A stretch of 64,000 nt of DNA from contig NC_133030.1 of NCBI RefSeq assembly GCF_048771995.1, positions 10,370,001-10,434,000 on the forward strand, given 5' to 3'. Shown here in pieces: positions 11,896-23,690 of the stretch (position 1 is the first letter of the stretch; each line of letters starts with the position of its first letter). The notes beneath the pieces are model-generated. The model made no database searches, was not told where the DNA came from, and saw nothing but the letters and a program-made list of their open reading frames with translations. A program made the position numbers and the translations under genes. Source of the stretch: Taeniopygia guttata (lineage: Eukaryota > Chordata > Aves > Passeriformes > Estrildidae).

Positions 11896-14800
11896 TCCTG
11901 TGGGACAGGTTCTGTTCCCAACTCTCCTTGTGCTCTGAGTAAACAGACATCTCCCTAAAAATGTCCCAGGTAGGTCTGGTGTTTGAGCTGCTTTAGAGAC
12001 CCACTTGGAGATGAGTGAATCCCACCTGAAATCCATCTCCAGGAGCACAAAGGGAGGTTTTGGCTGCAGAATGGCTCCACTGTGGCTGTCACATTTCCAT
12101 TGCCCCGAGGGAGCTGTCCAAGCAAAGCTGGCCCCAGAACCTCACCTGATGATTGCAATTTTTTTCTCCCTCTCCCATTTAACTGTCGTGTGAGAAGGCA
12201 AAGCACAAAGCTTCACACCAACCTTCCTTTCTTTGATGGAAAATATTAATGCTCCCAGTCAGGAAATTTAGCTTAGAAGGTGAGAATTGTATCCTGAGAG
12301 AGTGGATATGGACACCACAAGCAGGTAAACCACAGTCTAGCTGGTAACTGTGTGGGATTGTCAGTTATTAAAGACAGAATAGTACATATAAGCTCAGTAG
12401 ATGTAAGATAATGCCATCCAGAAAACCACTTCCACTCTGGTTGTGGTATTTTTCCTGAAGGTTTTTCATATTTGGGATGCAAAAAAAAAAAAGTTTGCTT
12501 TTAATAATAGCAAATTTGAGGCAGGATTGTGCTAGAAAGGATTTACTGGAATAGAGGGGGGGAAAAAAAGAAACATAAAATAGGGAAGCAGGAATCTGGA
12601 AGTGATCAAAGAATACCTGCACATGCCTTGATGTGACTCACAGTGACCAGGTTTAATGAAAGATAGCTAGCAAACCAAATATTTAATTTGTGCAATTACA
12701 AAGCTGAATTCAGTGTTGGTATGACACCATGTCCATGACATGCAGTTAGCCTGTTCTTGGCATGCTTCTGCCTCAAAACCATAAGCACAAAAACATTTCC
12801 CAGCCTGGATTTGATCAAAGAAAAACAAGTGTCAAACCCAACATCTTAATGTATTGAAGAGGAAAGTCATGGCATCCATTTGCTTGGTCCAAGAGAAAAT
12901 GCAGACCTTGGGGAAGATTCCTGCTGGAAATGGCTGCAGGGGACATTTCTGAATTATTGCTGAATCACTGATTGCTGTTTGCTGTGCAAGGTTGGTAGCA
13001 AAAACACAATATCTGTCAGTGCATCCAAGGAGGAAGCTGTTCCCACCCCAAGTGCTGTCAGTGTGAGTCTGAATCTCCTGGATTTCCATGTCATTGTGTT
13101 TCCAAGATACTGTCCTACAAATATTTTGCAGTCTTAAATAGCTTAAGGGTGAATAAGTCTCACATCAAGGCAAAGACACATTTCTATTTTTAACCCCCCT
13201 ACGCTTTCTGGTCCTGAGCTGTTAATGATCTTTTTGGCTGTTGTGATTTCCAATAAGCAATAATAATTCACTTTTCATCTTGATTCCTCCAGAGTCTGAC
13301 CTCTCCCAGAGCTCTGTACATCACTTGAGTGCATTTGTATTTTCCTATGAAGTTTTCAGAGTAAACAAGTTCTCTTCCTCTTACCACTGAAAAAACCCCG
13401 TCTTAAAATTTATATGAATTCCATTCAAACTCTGGTTCAATTCTTTGCACATTTGAGCACTATTTATTCCATAACCAAACACAACATGCCATTTTTAGTA
13501 TAGCAGAGAAAACCAAAGTTCTTTTTTTAACCTTCTTTTTTTAGGCCTTTCTGAAGAAAAAACTAACTATGAATGTGGCTTCTTTTGAATTTTAACTCTA
13601 TCCTTAATTTTTATGGCTATGTGGGCCACCTGGAGCCAAAGAAAATATTTCCATTGATTCCCTTCAGTATGCTTTTCATGAGGTTCAGTAGTACTTATTG
13701 AGTGATTGGTTTCACTTTGGAGAAAATAAAAACTCCTGACAAATTTTGTAGGTTACTTTTCTAACCTTTCAGTGTCAGCTAAAGCTAAAATAAATCAATG
13801 CAGATGCGTTGTGAGAGCAGAAAAGAGCTGGGTGCACCACTGAGCTGGTTACCATGAGGCAAAGGCCTTTGAAAATCCAAAAATATTGAAGATTTTGATG
13901 TTATAGCTTTCATCTGGCTTAGTATCATCTCTGGAAAAAAAAATTCATGCCAAAACAGGAAATATATCTGTTTAAATAACCATGAGAAACAAGAATCAAA
14001 ATACAAAATATTTAGCAGAGTATTTGGGCTGAACAAGCTTAAGTGTAACAAAGTCCATTTTTCAGAGCGAGAGGCATGTGGTTAAGCAATTTATAAGAGA
14101 AGAAAAGGCTATTCCCTATTTTTTCTTCTAAATGAGAAAATAGTTGTTATCTTCTCTAGCTGAACTATGAGAAGGAGCTAAGGAAAAGGTGCAAAGTAGG
14201 GAAGAGAGGAAGAAAAGGCTTTTGTCAGCTGTTCCCAGACCTAGGTTAGCTGACAGCCATGGAGTGGATTTTTCTGAAAAGAGGATTGATTGCCCTTGCA
14301 GGTGGGTGATGGGGCAGCCTTTGCCAGTGTTCCCATCCCAGCCATGCCAAGCCAGGCAATACCGTGGGTCTCATGTGGAGATGGAAGCTGCAAGGTTTTG
14401 GTCCTGTGGGAGGAATGGAGCTTGTGAGCCTAGAATTCCCCTCTGTCCTGGCAGCAGTGTGTAATCACAGGAACAGCTCACATTTCTCAACATTTTAATC
14501 TCTGAAATACATCTCCAGGTAAAGAAGGAAGGTAATTGCAAGAAGTTAGCCAGCAAGTGGGGAAGCAATAAATCCTAGCAGGCCAGACTGCTCTCGGTTT
14601 ACTGCAAGAGGTCGTGTCTGTGCCCCACATGTCTGCAGACTGGTGGGTTCTGACTCCTGGAACTGTTTGGGCATTTTGCTCTCCTAAGGCACTGCTGGGA
14701 GTGGAAAAGGGGAGTTGTGAGCAGGGAAGGTATGGTGAAACTCCTGTGAGCAAATCAATATGAACTTCAGCTCCATCTTCATCTTGTTTTCAAAGAGAGA

Positions 14801-17800
14801 AAGAAGTAAAAGTGAAAGGCAGTTCTGAACTTCTACTGAACCTCTTCCCTTTTGCCTCTTTGCCTTTGGCTTAAACCAAGTTTCTCCACCTCTTTATGAG
14901 GCTTGCCTTTTAGAGCTGCTGAGCTGAAACTCTGGGGCTTCTTGGGAATAAGAAGGGGCAACTAATTAATCACTGCCAGGTTTAGATGCTTGGCAAAGAT
15001 GTAGTACAGGCTCCCCTTCAAAAGATTCACTCCAAAACTGGTGAAGAACAGCAAAGTATGGTTAGACGTGTATTTGAGTGATCAGAGAGAGTGAGTTTGG
15101 GGCTGACCCTATGCTACAAGTAATTTAATTTTGGTTACATTACACAAGGGAAAAAAAAGAAAACTCACTCTGTGGCTTTTTTGGTACCAAGCTGTGGCAT
15201 TTGCAACTTCCTCACTTCTTCTGAAGTATACAGACAGTAAGGGAAATAAATAAATGCTATATATTGTATTAGATTAATCCACCCTTCTCTCAGGAAGTCA
15301 CGCTCCCTTCCTGACTTTTCATCTCTGGGAACAAATGTAACAAGTTTCCCACATGTTTGTGTATGAAAATGGACTCCAAATTGTGGTTTAGGACTAGCTG
15401 GTACCTGGTTCTGACCAGTGCTAGTCAGCACTGTGGACTAGATCAAATAACAGCATTTCTTCAGAAAGCAGAAAACAATACTTCCTCCCCAAAGAATCAA
15501 GGGAGAGGGACAACGAAACCAGATTTGCTTTCTTATTTATTATATCTAAATTCCTGTGAGTAATTCACCCAGTCATATCCTGTATCGCTTAGTGGCCACG
15601 TAAAACTATTCATGTTTTAAAACGAAATAACTAGATAATAACTGCACTGTGGTTGAGCAGACAAGGCACTCCCTCTCTAATAGGACTTGAGTACAAAACT
15701 TGCACCTTCCAAATGCCAGGACAGTGACTCAGATGGAAAATACTGCATTGGCATGTTCTGAAAAGAATGAAAATCGCAGATATCTAAGGCAATGTAACAA
15801 TGGGGATCGTTTCTAGGAAATAACCCCAACCTCTTGACTTGTCATTATCTCCAGTCACAGCAGTGAGTTCACAATACCTGAGTTTAACTCAAAAATCAAA
15901 TAAGTGTGACCAGGGCCACCCATTTTTATTTATTAAAGCAAAATTTCAGTACCTCTGAGAGACATTTAGGTATTTTCTGGTCTTTGAAGAGGCCACTCTG
16001 CAGTCTGGATGCAGGGACAGGGTTGGGAAAAAGTTTTCATTTTTCACCAAGTCCAAAGCAGAATATGTTGGTGCAGAAGAGATAAGAGCTGAATATTCAC
16101 AGTTAAAAAAAAAAAAAAAAAAAAAAAAGATAAATCCCTGCTGCCATCATTTCAACTGCAATGCTCTGCATCAAGCAATGGAGTGCTGCTCTTCAGTAAG
16201 GAAAGGGTAAGAAAACCTTTCCTTGAGTGGGAGGATGAAGTCCTGTGGTACAGAACTAATTACATGCTCGTAAGAAATACTCTGAAGTGGTGCAAAATGG
16301 ATCAATTTTCTGCAAAATAATTATTTTTGTTATCATAACCTTTATTTTATAGCTGCTTGGAATATTTTTTATTTTCTAATACAGAGAAAAAGATGGAGAA
16401 TTAAGAAAATCACCTAAATTTACAGAAAATAAATGTTATTGTGGTAAGTATTTACCTTTCCATGACTTTATCTGGTTTAGGAACTGGCAATACAGCAGCT
16501 CAGGAAAATAAAGAAAAAATTGTACATACTCTGCAGAAATGAATTAGTATTAGCTTCCAAGCCTGGCAATCAGAGCTGCTGGATTATTTCCCTGCATGAA
16601 TAGCAACTTCCAGTTTGGATCTTAATTTGCCTTGCTTTGCCCTCAACCAGTCACAGAGCAGGAACTGAACTGAATAGAAATAGAAAGGGCCCCAAAAGAG
16701 ATCTAATGATCAGTCACTGTTATTCGGGGATGTTTTGTCATTTCACAATGACATTCCTCTACAACAACCCTTGTTCTCTCTCTTCTCTGTTCTTTTGTTC
16801 TTCCAAGTGCAAAATTGATGTTGCAGAGTTTAAGTAATAAATATGGTTTAGAGGAATGAGATGTGCTGGGCTAATATATACACACAGCTTTATTGACATG
16901 AGAAATGTTTGTTTGAATGATTTCATACTTCCATGGTATGATGAAAATTCACTACAAAAATAGGTAAAAAGTCAAGTCAGAGGTTTTTAGCTGGAGCAAA
17001 TAAACAAAAATCTACAATTTACCCTTCCCCTAAAGTTAAACTAACTTCTTCTGCCAACAATAACACAACAGAACTGTATCAACAGAATTATATCAACACT
17101 TCTGCTGTTTCAATATTAAGTTCAAGCATCTGTTAAAAACTTATTGCTTGTTGTTGTTGTTACTTGGCCAGATCTTTTATCTGTTTACAACCTAGTCATG
17201 CCAGAGTTCACTCTCTTTTCAGTACTTATTTACTTTTCCCACACTCTGCTTCTAATTTTCTCTCTCAACCCACAAAAATTTGACATTTCTTATGGGCCCT
17301 TTTGTCACGGGACAATTTTCTCTTAAGATCCTCATTCTCTTCACAAATGAATTTCTTTACCAGAGCACTTCTTTCTAGACTGGATGTTATAGCAACAGAG
17401 GGGTGATAGCTGGCAAAATAAACACATACAGATCCATTCATTCACAAAAGAAAATACAGAAACAGTCTTCTCTTTGCTGAAAATGTTTATTGTAGGGTTT
17501 TGAAAAAAAATGGGTGAGAGGCATTGGATAAGTACATTAACAGATTTTATGGAATCAGTTTATTCAGCGTAGGAGTAAAAAAGCAAGCAAGCAAATTAAA
17601 AACCTCTTGCAGCCCAATTCTGCTAGTAGGGAGAGGGTTGCTTTTTTATGCAAAATCTCCCCTTATCTTGAAGACAGCAAAGAAAAAAGGAGATGCCATG
17701 AATTCCCTTGGAAGACAAGAGTAGGTATATTAAAAGAAGTGTACAATCACCTGGGCCTCAAAAGAGAAACAGTTCCTCAGCACTGTCTGTGCCAAGGTGT

Positions 17801-19867
17801 TTGCCCAACCTGTCTCTCAGAACTGTCAGGATAAGGATTTTAAATCCCCCCTGGGATATGTGCTATTGGATTGCATGGGAAATTAAATAAATTAGCAAAG
17901 CTGCTTCACTTAAAAACACAGCAGCTCCTAAACACTCCAGTTTCTCTGGACCAGTTGAATGTCGCCTGCCTCGGCTGGAGATAAATGAAGGATCTTCCCG
18001 AGTTTCCACACAAACACACCTCAGTCATCCATAGCTCAGGACAGCCCCACACTTTGCCATTTTTGCAGTCCCCAAATGCGTGTTTTTGCCCGAATGTCCT
18101 GATGACTGACACCTCCCCGAGGGCTCTGCTGAAATGAATCTTTTCACACTCTTTGCCGTGCTCCTCCAGCAAGGACCGCGAAGTCAAAGCTAAGTCTGAA
18201 GCACTCCCAGGCTTCGAGCTCCCTCTGCAGTATTTTGCAAGGACTCGTCTTGTCTCAAGAAACCTGAGGATTATTTGGTTAGGAACCAGATCATTCACAG
18301 CACTTAAATTTCTGGGAAACTTCCACTGAAATCAGAGCTGCCCAATAAATAATTTCTATTAAGTTTTATTCTGACACAGAAGTGCTTACAATCTGTTAGG
18401 CACACCTAATACTTTCTTTGCCAAAGCCCCAGAAACTGCTTTCAAAGGAAATCACTGGAATAAAGCAATTTATTGTTTGGGTTATTTTCATCAGTGAATA
18501 CATCCAAGTCAGATTCAGATACAATAAAAGACCCTGCTTAAGCACTCTGCCTTCTGATAGGAGTGAATTTAAAAGCATTTAAGAGTCTTGATTAAACACT
18601 GATTTGTGTCTTTCAGTTTCACATTTGTTACTAATTTAGACACCTTTGTAATTAAATAAATGTGCAGTGTCACTTTCACACTCCTTGTACCTCAGTGCTG
18701 AATCTGGCCACCAGGTTTTTATGAACTGATTAAAATCTCAGTTGATGTTGTTTTCAATTGCATGTCAGGGTATAGAGAATAAAGGTATAAACTGAGCTGA
18801 TCTGGACTTCTCTCATGTATATTTGTTTCTGAATTAGTTGGCTGCCATCACCAAGCACCATGTGATTTGATCCCTGCTGTTTTGTAGAGTCACCTTCGCT
18901 GGCAAAATTAAAAAGAATTTTTATTTAACTGGATTTTATACTTTATATACTATTACAAGGGTTACTCCTGCTTCATTGATGCACACACAGCAAGTCTATT
19001 TCTCCTATGCTACTCTTTTTGTTAATGTCTCTCCCTGAGTTTAAAGTATATTCAGGGCTGCAAAAAAAATATATACTTCTTAAATCAGGCACATCTTGTC
19101 CCAGCTCAGATTCACAGTGGCAAATCCTCTCACTCTTTGCTTTACCATGAGACCCCGTAACAAGTTAATTCCCTCCAGTTTGCAGCATTTAGGGAATAAG
19201 CAAAAATATCTAGTGGGTTGATCTAAGGAGGGCTTGTGCCTGTGGGAGTTTTAGAAATGTTTTGGGGGTTGGTCTTCATGTTGGAATGTGAGAGTGGAGA
19301 CAGAGATGAGAAAGATGATAGTGTTTAAGTCCATTTATCAGTCAGAAACCTTTCTGTGATGAGAGAACATAGGTATATGAGTGTGTTGTAAGAATAATAA
19401 ATTAAAGTATGCTGGAAATAACTTACGAACAGGGTAACTTGGGGAATCAACATGCCAGTGCTCATGGAAGGAACAAGGAAATCTCTGAACTATCTACATG
19501 TGCTGAGAAGAAAAGCCAAAAGGCACCTGATTTTTCCCATTTAAGAAAAGTTCACAACCTTCCACCTTATGTAAGAGTCACCTCTAAGATACAGGGACTT
19601 AACATTTGCCCTATTTCTTGCCTTTTAAAGGTCGGGAGGTACTTTGTGTCCCAATCAATCTTTGTGAGGAACAAAGGCCAGGCTGCACACCCTGTCCTTC
19701 CAGGGAAAGGCTGAGGGTCTCTGGGGGCAGCGGGGGCCACACAGAGAGGGCAGAGCCTGCTTTCCTGGGCAGCTGTCAGGCATGGAAGCCATGGGAATGG
19801 CATCTCTTTGGGAGCAGGGCTCCATTGGGGCCTTTCTAGCTCTTGGTGGAGAAAGCCATTTATAGGG
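11896..19867. other. ANO1-FADD intergenic region
   Basis: About 8 kb of AT-rich sequence with no convincing exon, RNA gene or intact transposon. It includes a 24-base A run at 16105-16128. Around 17930-18260 CpG content is locally raised, with a 130-codon open frame on the - strand that matches no family I know. Regulatory sequence is possible but not shown. Confidence 0.7.
16105..16128 (+). repeat. poly(A) run
   Basis: Twenty-four consecutive A. No long target-site duplication or retrogene body is visible in front of it, so it is listed as simple sequence. Confidence 0.9.
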
Positions 19868-20240
19868 TCATAGAACCATGGAACAATCAAGGTTGGAAAA
19901 GACCTCTAAGATCATTGAGTCCAGCCATTAACCCAGCACTGCCAAGTCCACCACCATGTCTGAAAGCACCACATCTGTATGTCTTTTAAATCCCTCTAAG
20001 GATGGTGACTCCACCACTTCCCCATTTCAGCCTGTTCCAATGCCTGTTCAACCTTTCAGTGAAGAAATGTCTCCTAATATCCCACCTAAACCTCCTGTGG
20101 TGATTTTCCTCTTATCCAGCCCCATTTCCTTGGGAAAAGAGACCAACCCTCTCCTGTCTCCATGCTTGTCTCAGTGAGCTGTGGTGAGCCAGAAGGTGCC
20201 CCCTGAGACTCCTCAACCCCAAGCTGAACCTTTCATCCTT
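19868..20240 (-). mobile_element. CR1 LINE fragment (3' end, antisense)
   Basis: The sequence opens with TCATAGAACCATGGAAC and GGTTGGAAAAGACCTCTAAG, the reverse complement of the avian CR1 3' end. It continues with typical antisense CR1 text such as GGATGGTGACTCCACCACTT and CAGTGAAGAAATGTCTCCTA. It is truncated at the 5' side, as most CR1 copies are. The right limit is approximate. Not autonomous. Confidence 0.9.
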
Positions 20241-20366
20241 GTGCTGCGTTCCTTTTTACCTTTTGAAAAAAAACCACCACAGAGATTAACCCTTATCAGG
20301 GTAGGTGCTCACAAGATGTCCAATGATTTAATATTAAACAGGAAATCTACAGTTCCCTGACTTCAG

Positions 20367-20925
20367 GCTTAGACTGGTGAAGTCACACCTTGAGTCTTGT
20401 GTCCTGGTCTGGGTTCCTTGATTCAGGAAGGCCATTGAGGGGTTGGAGCATGTCCAGAGATGGGAATGGAGCTGGGGAAGGGTCTGGAGTACCAGGAGAG
20501 GCTGAGGGAGCTGGGAAAGGGGCTCAGCCTGGAGAAAAGTGGGCTTGGGGGGGGCCTTCTGTCTCTGCACAATTCCCTGACAGGCAAGGGCAGCCAGGGA
20601 AGGTCAGGCTCTGCTTCCAGGGAACAAGTGACAGAACAAGAAGACAAAGTCTAAGCTGCACAAGGAGAGGTTTAGGTTGGATATTAGGAAGAATTCCTTT
20701 GCAGAAAGGGTGATGAGACATTGGAATGGCCTGCCCAGAGAGGTGGTGGAGTCACTGTTCCTGAAAGTGTTTAACGAAAGACTGGATGTGGCTCTCAGTG
20801 CTATGCTCTGGTTGACATGGTGGTCTTCAGTCAAATATTCGACTCGATAAGCTCCGATGTCTTTCCCAAGCGAAGTGATTCTGTGATTCATTGATTCAGC
20901 GGCTCTGTGACTCTGTGACCTGACC
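20367..20925 (+). mobile_element. CR1 LINE fragment (3' end, sense)
   Basis: Sense-oriented CR1 3' portion. It has GGTTGGAGCATGTCCAGAGA, GAGAGGTTTAGGTTGGATAT and GCCCAGAGAGGTGGTGGAGT, and it ends in the 8-bp style terminal repeats (GTGATTCTGTGATTC and relatives). It is 5' truncated and its 3' end abuts the FADD CpG island. With the antisense copy at 19868-20240 it forms an inverted pair, 5' sides facing each other. Confidence 0.92.
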
Positions 20926-21450
20926 ACAGCTGAGGCGCTGAGGTACCGGAGCTCCTCCGAGCTCGGCTCCAACCCACGCTCTGCACTCAGCAGCACCAGA
21001 GAAGCCGGTTCGGCCCGGGAGGTGCTCGGTGCAGAGTCTCCCCAGCGCCCTGTCAAGCGGCGGCGAAGGAACAAACCCCTCCCCTCACGGGCGGCGGCGC
21101 GGCCGCCATCTTGGGGCGGGGGCGGGAAAGCCGCGCTGTCACGTGAGTTCCGGACGCGGGCCGGTGTCGTCCCGGTACCGTCCGTGCACCGTCCCGGTAC
21201 CGTCCGTGCACCGTCCCTTCGGGGCCTCTCCGTGTTCCCGGGAAGCCAAAGAGGAATGGCTTTCCCCTCCAGAGGGTTGGGACAGGACGCCGAAGTCCCC
21301 CCCGCGCGGCCTGTGCCGGGCGCGGGCCCCAGCGGCGTGGATCGTTTCCTGAGCCTGCAGCTCTCCATCTCCTTGGGCCTGTCGGACGCGGAGCTCGACG
21401 CCATGAAGTTTCTCTGCCGCGACAAAATTACGAAGGGAAAGCTTGAGAAG
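20926..21450 (+). promoter_or_regulatory. FADD: FADD CpG-island promoter and 5' leader
   Basis: Dense CpG begins right after the CR1 end and runs into coding exon 1. Visible motifs: CCGCCATCTT (YY1 type) at 21103-21112, an adjoining GGGGCGGGGGCGGG Sp1 cluster at 21113-21126, GGCGGGAAA (E2F-like) at 21121-21129 and a CACGTG E-box at 21140-21145. There is no TATA box at a useful distance. The YY1/Sp1 cluster fits a housekeeping start near 21110-21150; the exact start site is inferred. Confidence 0.75.
21169..21212 (+). repeat. two perfect 22-bp tandem copies in the FADD leader
   Basis: Units 21169-21190 and 21191-21212 are identical, each holding GGTACC and GTGCAC and followed by a 5-base partial third copy. 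The repeat sits between the E-box and the start codon, so it is probably transcribed. Confidence 0.95.
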
Positions 21451-21634
21451 GTGCAAACGGGCCGGCAGCTCTTCATTATCCTGATGGAGCAGCAGCTGAT
21501 CGCGCGCGACAAGCTGGGATTCCTGAAAGAGCTGCTGCAGCACATCAGTAGGGACGATTTGCTGTCACTAGTGGTGCAGTTCGAACCGGGAGAACTTCAT
21601 GTCCAGGCTGATCAGCCAGATGAGCACGAGAAAC
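21256..21634 (+). CDS. FADD: FADD coding exon 1 (leader and death-effector domain)
   Basis: From ATG to donor GTAGGT at 21635. It encodes the atypical leader, then VDRFLSLQLSISLGLSDAEL and the remaining DED helices, and a charged linker (DQPDEHEK). It ends with one base of a split Arg codon. Confidence 0.92.
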
Positions 21635-22235
21635 GTAGGTGGATTTTTATATATATAGAGGGGTTTTTTAAAATTTAGTTATATCCCTGAATATAGGGCT
21701 CCCCAGCAACCCCAGTAAATGTGTACACAAACGTCTTTTGGGGTGGAATTTTCCCCCCTCTTTTTTACCATACTTTTGTTTTATCTTTTGGGATTCCAGG
21801 TGTATCCAGTGGCTTCTGTAGAACTTTCAGTATGTGCGGTGCAACGGGAGTAGTGGCATTTTGCTGAAATGAAACCAACAACTTCTAAACTTTTTATTGA
21901 GTTTCTTAGTAAATGCATAGCTAACTTGATCTGCTTCTGCTGTTTCAGGTCTTCTGAAGGCAGCTTTTGATGTCATTCATGACAATGTTGGGAGAGAATG
22001 GAAGAAGCTGATGCGAGAACTTGGGCTGCCAGAGGTGAAGCTGGACAAAGTGGAGGCAGCCCATCCTTTTAATTTGGAGGAAGTGGTTTTTCAGGCACTT
22101 CAGGAGTGGCAGAAGTGGAAGGGGAAGGATGCAAAGGTAGCTGACTTAATAAAAGGCCTCCGGGGCTGCAACCTGAATTTGGTGGCAGACAAGGTTGAAG
22201 AGAAGATCTCACAAGTGAACACTGGAACCAAATGA
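21256..22235 (+). CDS. FADD: FADD, Fas-associated death-domain adaptor (complete, 2 coding exons)
   Basis: FADD bridges death receptors (Fas, or TNFR1 through TRADD) to caspase-8 and caspase-10 in the DISC. Exons 21256-21634 and 21949-22235 join in phase 1 to give 221 residues. A death-effector domain fills about residues 30-110 (SDAELDAMKFLC; the R99-D-D101-L102 charge motif is kept). A death domain fills about 127-210 (W144 and R149 match human W112 and R117, the latter needed for Fas binding; it ends with LNLVADKVEEKI). Two coding exons match the usual FADD structure. The start is the ATG at 21256 (G at -3 and +4). The codon aligned with the mammalian initiator Met of MDPFL is GTG at 21337, so the protein gains a 27-residue Pro/Gly-rich leader. 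The C-terminal tail is about 19 residues shorter than in human and lacks the Ser194-type Ser-Pro site. Confidence 0.95.
21635..21948 (+). other. FADD intron
   Basis: 314-nt GT-AG intron, much shorter than the mammalian one, AT-rich, with no feature inside. Confidence 0.93.
21949..22235 (+). CDS. FADD: FADD coding exon 2 (death domain)
   Basis: Acceptor TTTCAG. It encodes LLKAAFDVIHDNVGREWKKL and the rest of the six-helix death domain, ending NTGTK and TGA at 22233-22235. Confidence 0.95.
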
Positions 22236-22793
22236 AAACAGTACAAAACTATGAATGAAAAAAGTCAGAGTGCCTTCTTCTCTTCTGGACCAAAATAATT
22301 ATCACTGGCTGCTTATCATGCCATTTATTTATGTGCCTTGATAAGTTAATTTGTGCTCAGGTGAAAATTGACATGAAAACAGATTCCTTTCAGAGAGCAC
22401 TTTGTAGTTTGATGCTTATTTCAAGATATTTTAACTTTCACGGGATCTGAACTCCATTTTGTAGAAATTCTCACGCTTTTGTTCTGCCACTCACCTGAAA
22501 AGATTTGCTTTGCTGCAGACAGTTTTCAGATGCATCTCCACTGGAAATACATTCATGGGATACTTCTGAGGCAGCTGGAATTTAAAATTTCATGGGGACG
22601 TTGGATTTCTTTTTTTTTTATGGCCTGTCATAAATACACTGTGAAAGGGACAAGGAGTAAACCTTTCAGTAGGGTGCTGGCTTTTCTTTTGGAGTAGCAA
22701 AAAATAATATCTTGGGTAATATATCAAATATATTTGCTCTCCATGAAAGTATGTTAAAACAACTGTAACCTCAGACTGCAATACAAGAGGGAC

Positions 22794-22799
22794 ATTAAA
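22794..22799 (+). terminator. candidate FADD polyadenylation signal
   Basis: ATTAAA about 560 bases after the stop, followed by TATTGTGATGG. It is a weak variant hexamer. Confidence 0.3.
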
Positions 22800-23574
22800 T
22801 ATTGTGATGGCTTTCTTGGAAAAAAACATGCCTGGGTTTGAAATTGAAATCAAATGTCTGCACCAAGTGCCTTCAACATCCTGAAAGTGTTCTCCTGAAA
22901 CTATCCAAGAAACTGTGTCACACAGATGTTTACACCAGCCTCTTTCCAAAGCTGTGAATGCTTTGGGGCTCCTTGCTGGGCATCCTTCTGTGGGCTCTGT
23001 CACAGAGGCTGCTCGTGTGTGCTAGAAGGTGTGAGCCACTCACAGAGGGAGCAGGATTCATGAACCTGTACCAGATGCAGTACTCAGCTTTCATCTGGAA
23101 CAACCTTCAGTCAGTGGCTTTCATACCTGACCTACAGCTGGAGAAGTTGCATAGTCCAGGACATACAGGGCTGTAGAGGCCTCAGAGGAGAATCCCATGG
23201 AGTCATTACTGCTTGAACAGCTGCAAGATCCTGTGTTCCTGCAAACATCTCCCAAGTGCCTAGCTAGATACTGGAAGAGGTTTTATTTATTGCTGCTGCA
23301 CCTGTGGGCCTTCAGCTCTTTCCAAGTTGTTTTTATGTGGTGCCATTGCTGTTAAGGCCGGGTGTCCGCACATAACCTGTCACTGCTCTGCAGAAACGCT
23401 GTGACACTGACAATTTTCAAGTTTTCATTGTACGTGGTGCCTCTTGCTCAAACAGTGAGGCTTGAATACTTTATTGTTGTTAGTGGAAACTGCCGTAAGT
23501 TCAGATGATAGAAAAATCATTTCAGTCAGGGGTTTTTCCCCTTCAGTGATTCTTTTTCACATTTCTGTAAGTGC

Positions 23575-23690
23575 TCAAGGCCAGGCTGGATGGGGCGTGG
23601 AGCAACCTAGTCTAGTGGAAGGAGTCATTGGTTGGAACTGGAAGGTCTTTTAGGTCCCCCCTGCCCAAACCATTCCAGGATTGTGTGCTG
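23575..23690 (+). mobile_element. short CR1 LINE 3' remnant
   Basis: Contains AGGCCAGGCTGGATGGGG, GTCTAGTGGAAGGAGTC, GGTTGGAACTGGAAGGTC and CAAACCATTCCAGGATTGTG, diverged sense-strand CR1 3' end. The terminal repeats are degraded. Confidence 0.85.

Noticed and set aside
16085..16135. Possible retroposed sequence ending in the 24-base A run, with AGATAA on both sides
   Set aside because: The intervening segment is only about 20 bases and the flanking match is 6 bases, too short to call a retroposition.
20604..21545. 313-codon open frame on the - strand across FADD exon 1 and the upstream CR1
   Set aside because: It is antisense to a clear DED exon and continues into CR1 sequence. The lack of stops follows from CpG-rich sequence, and no domain is recognisable.
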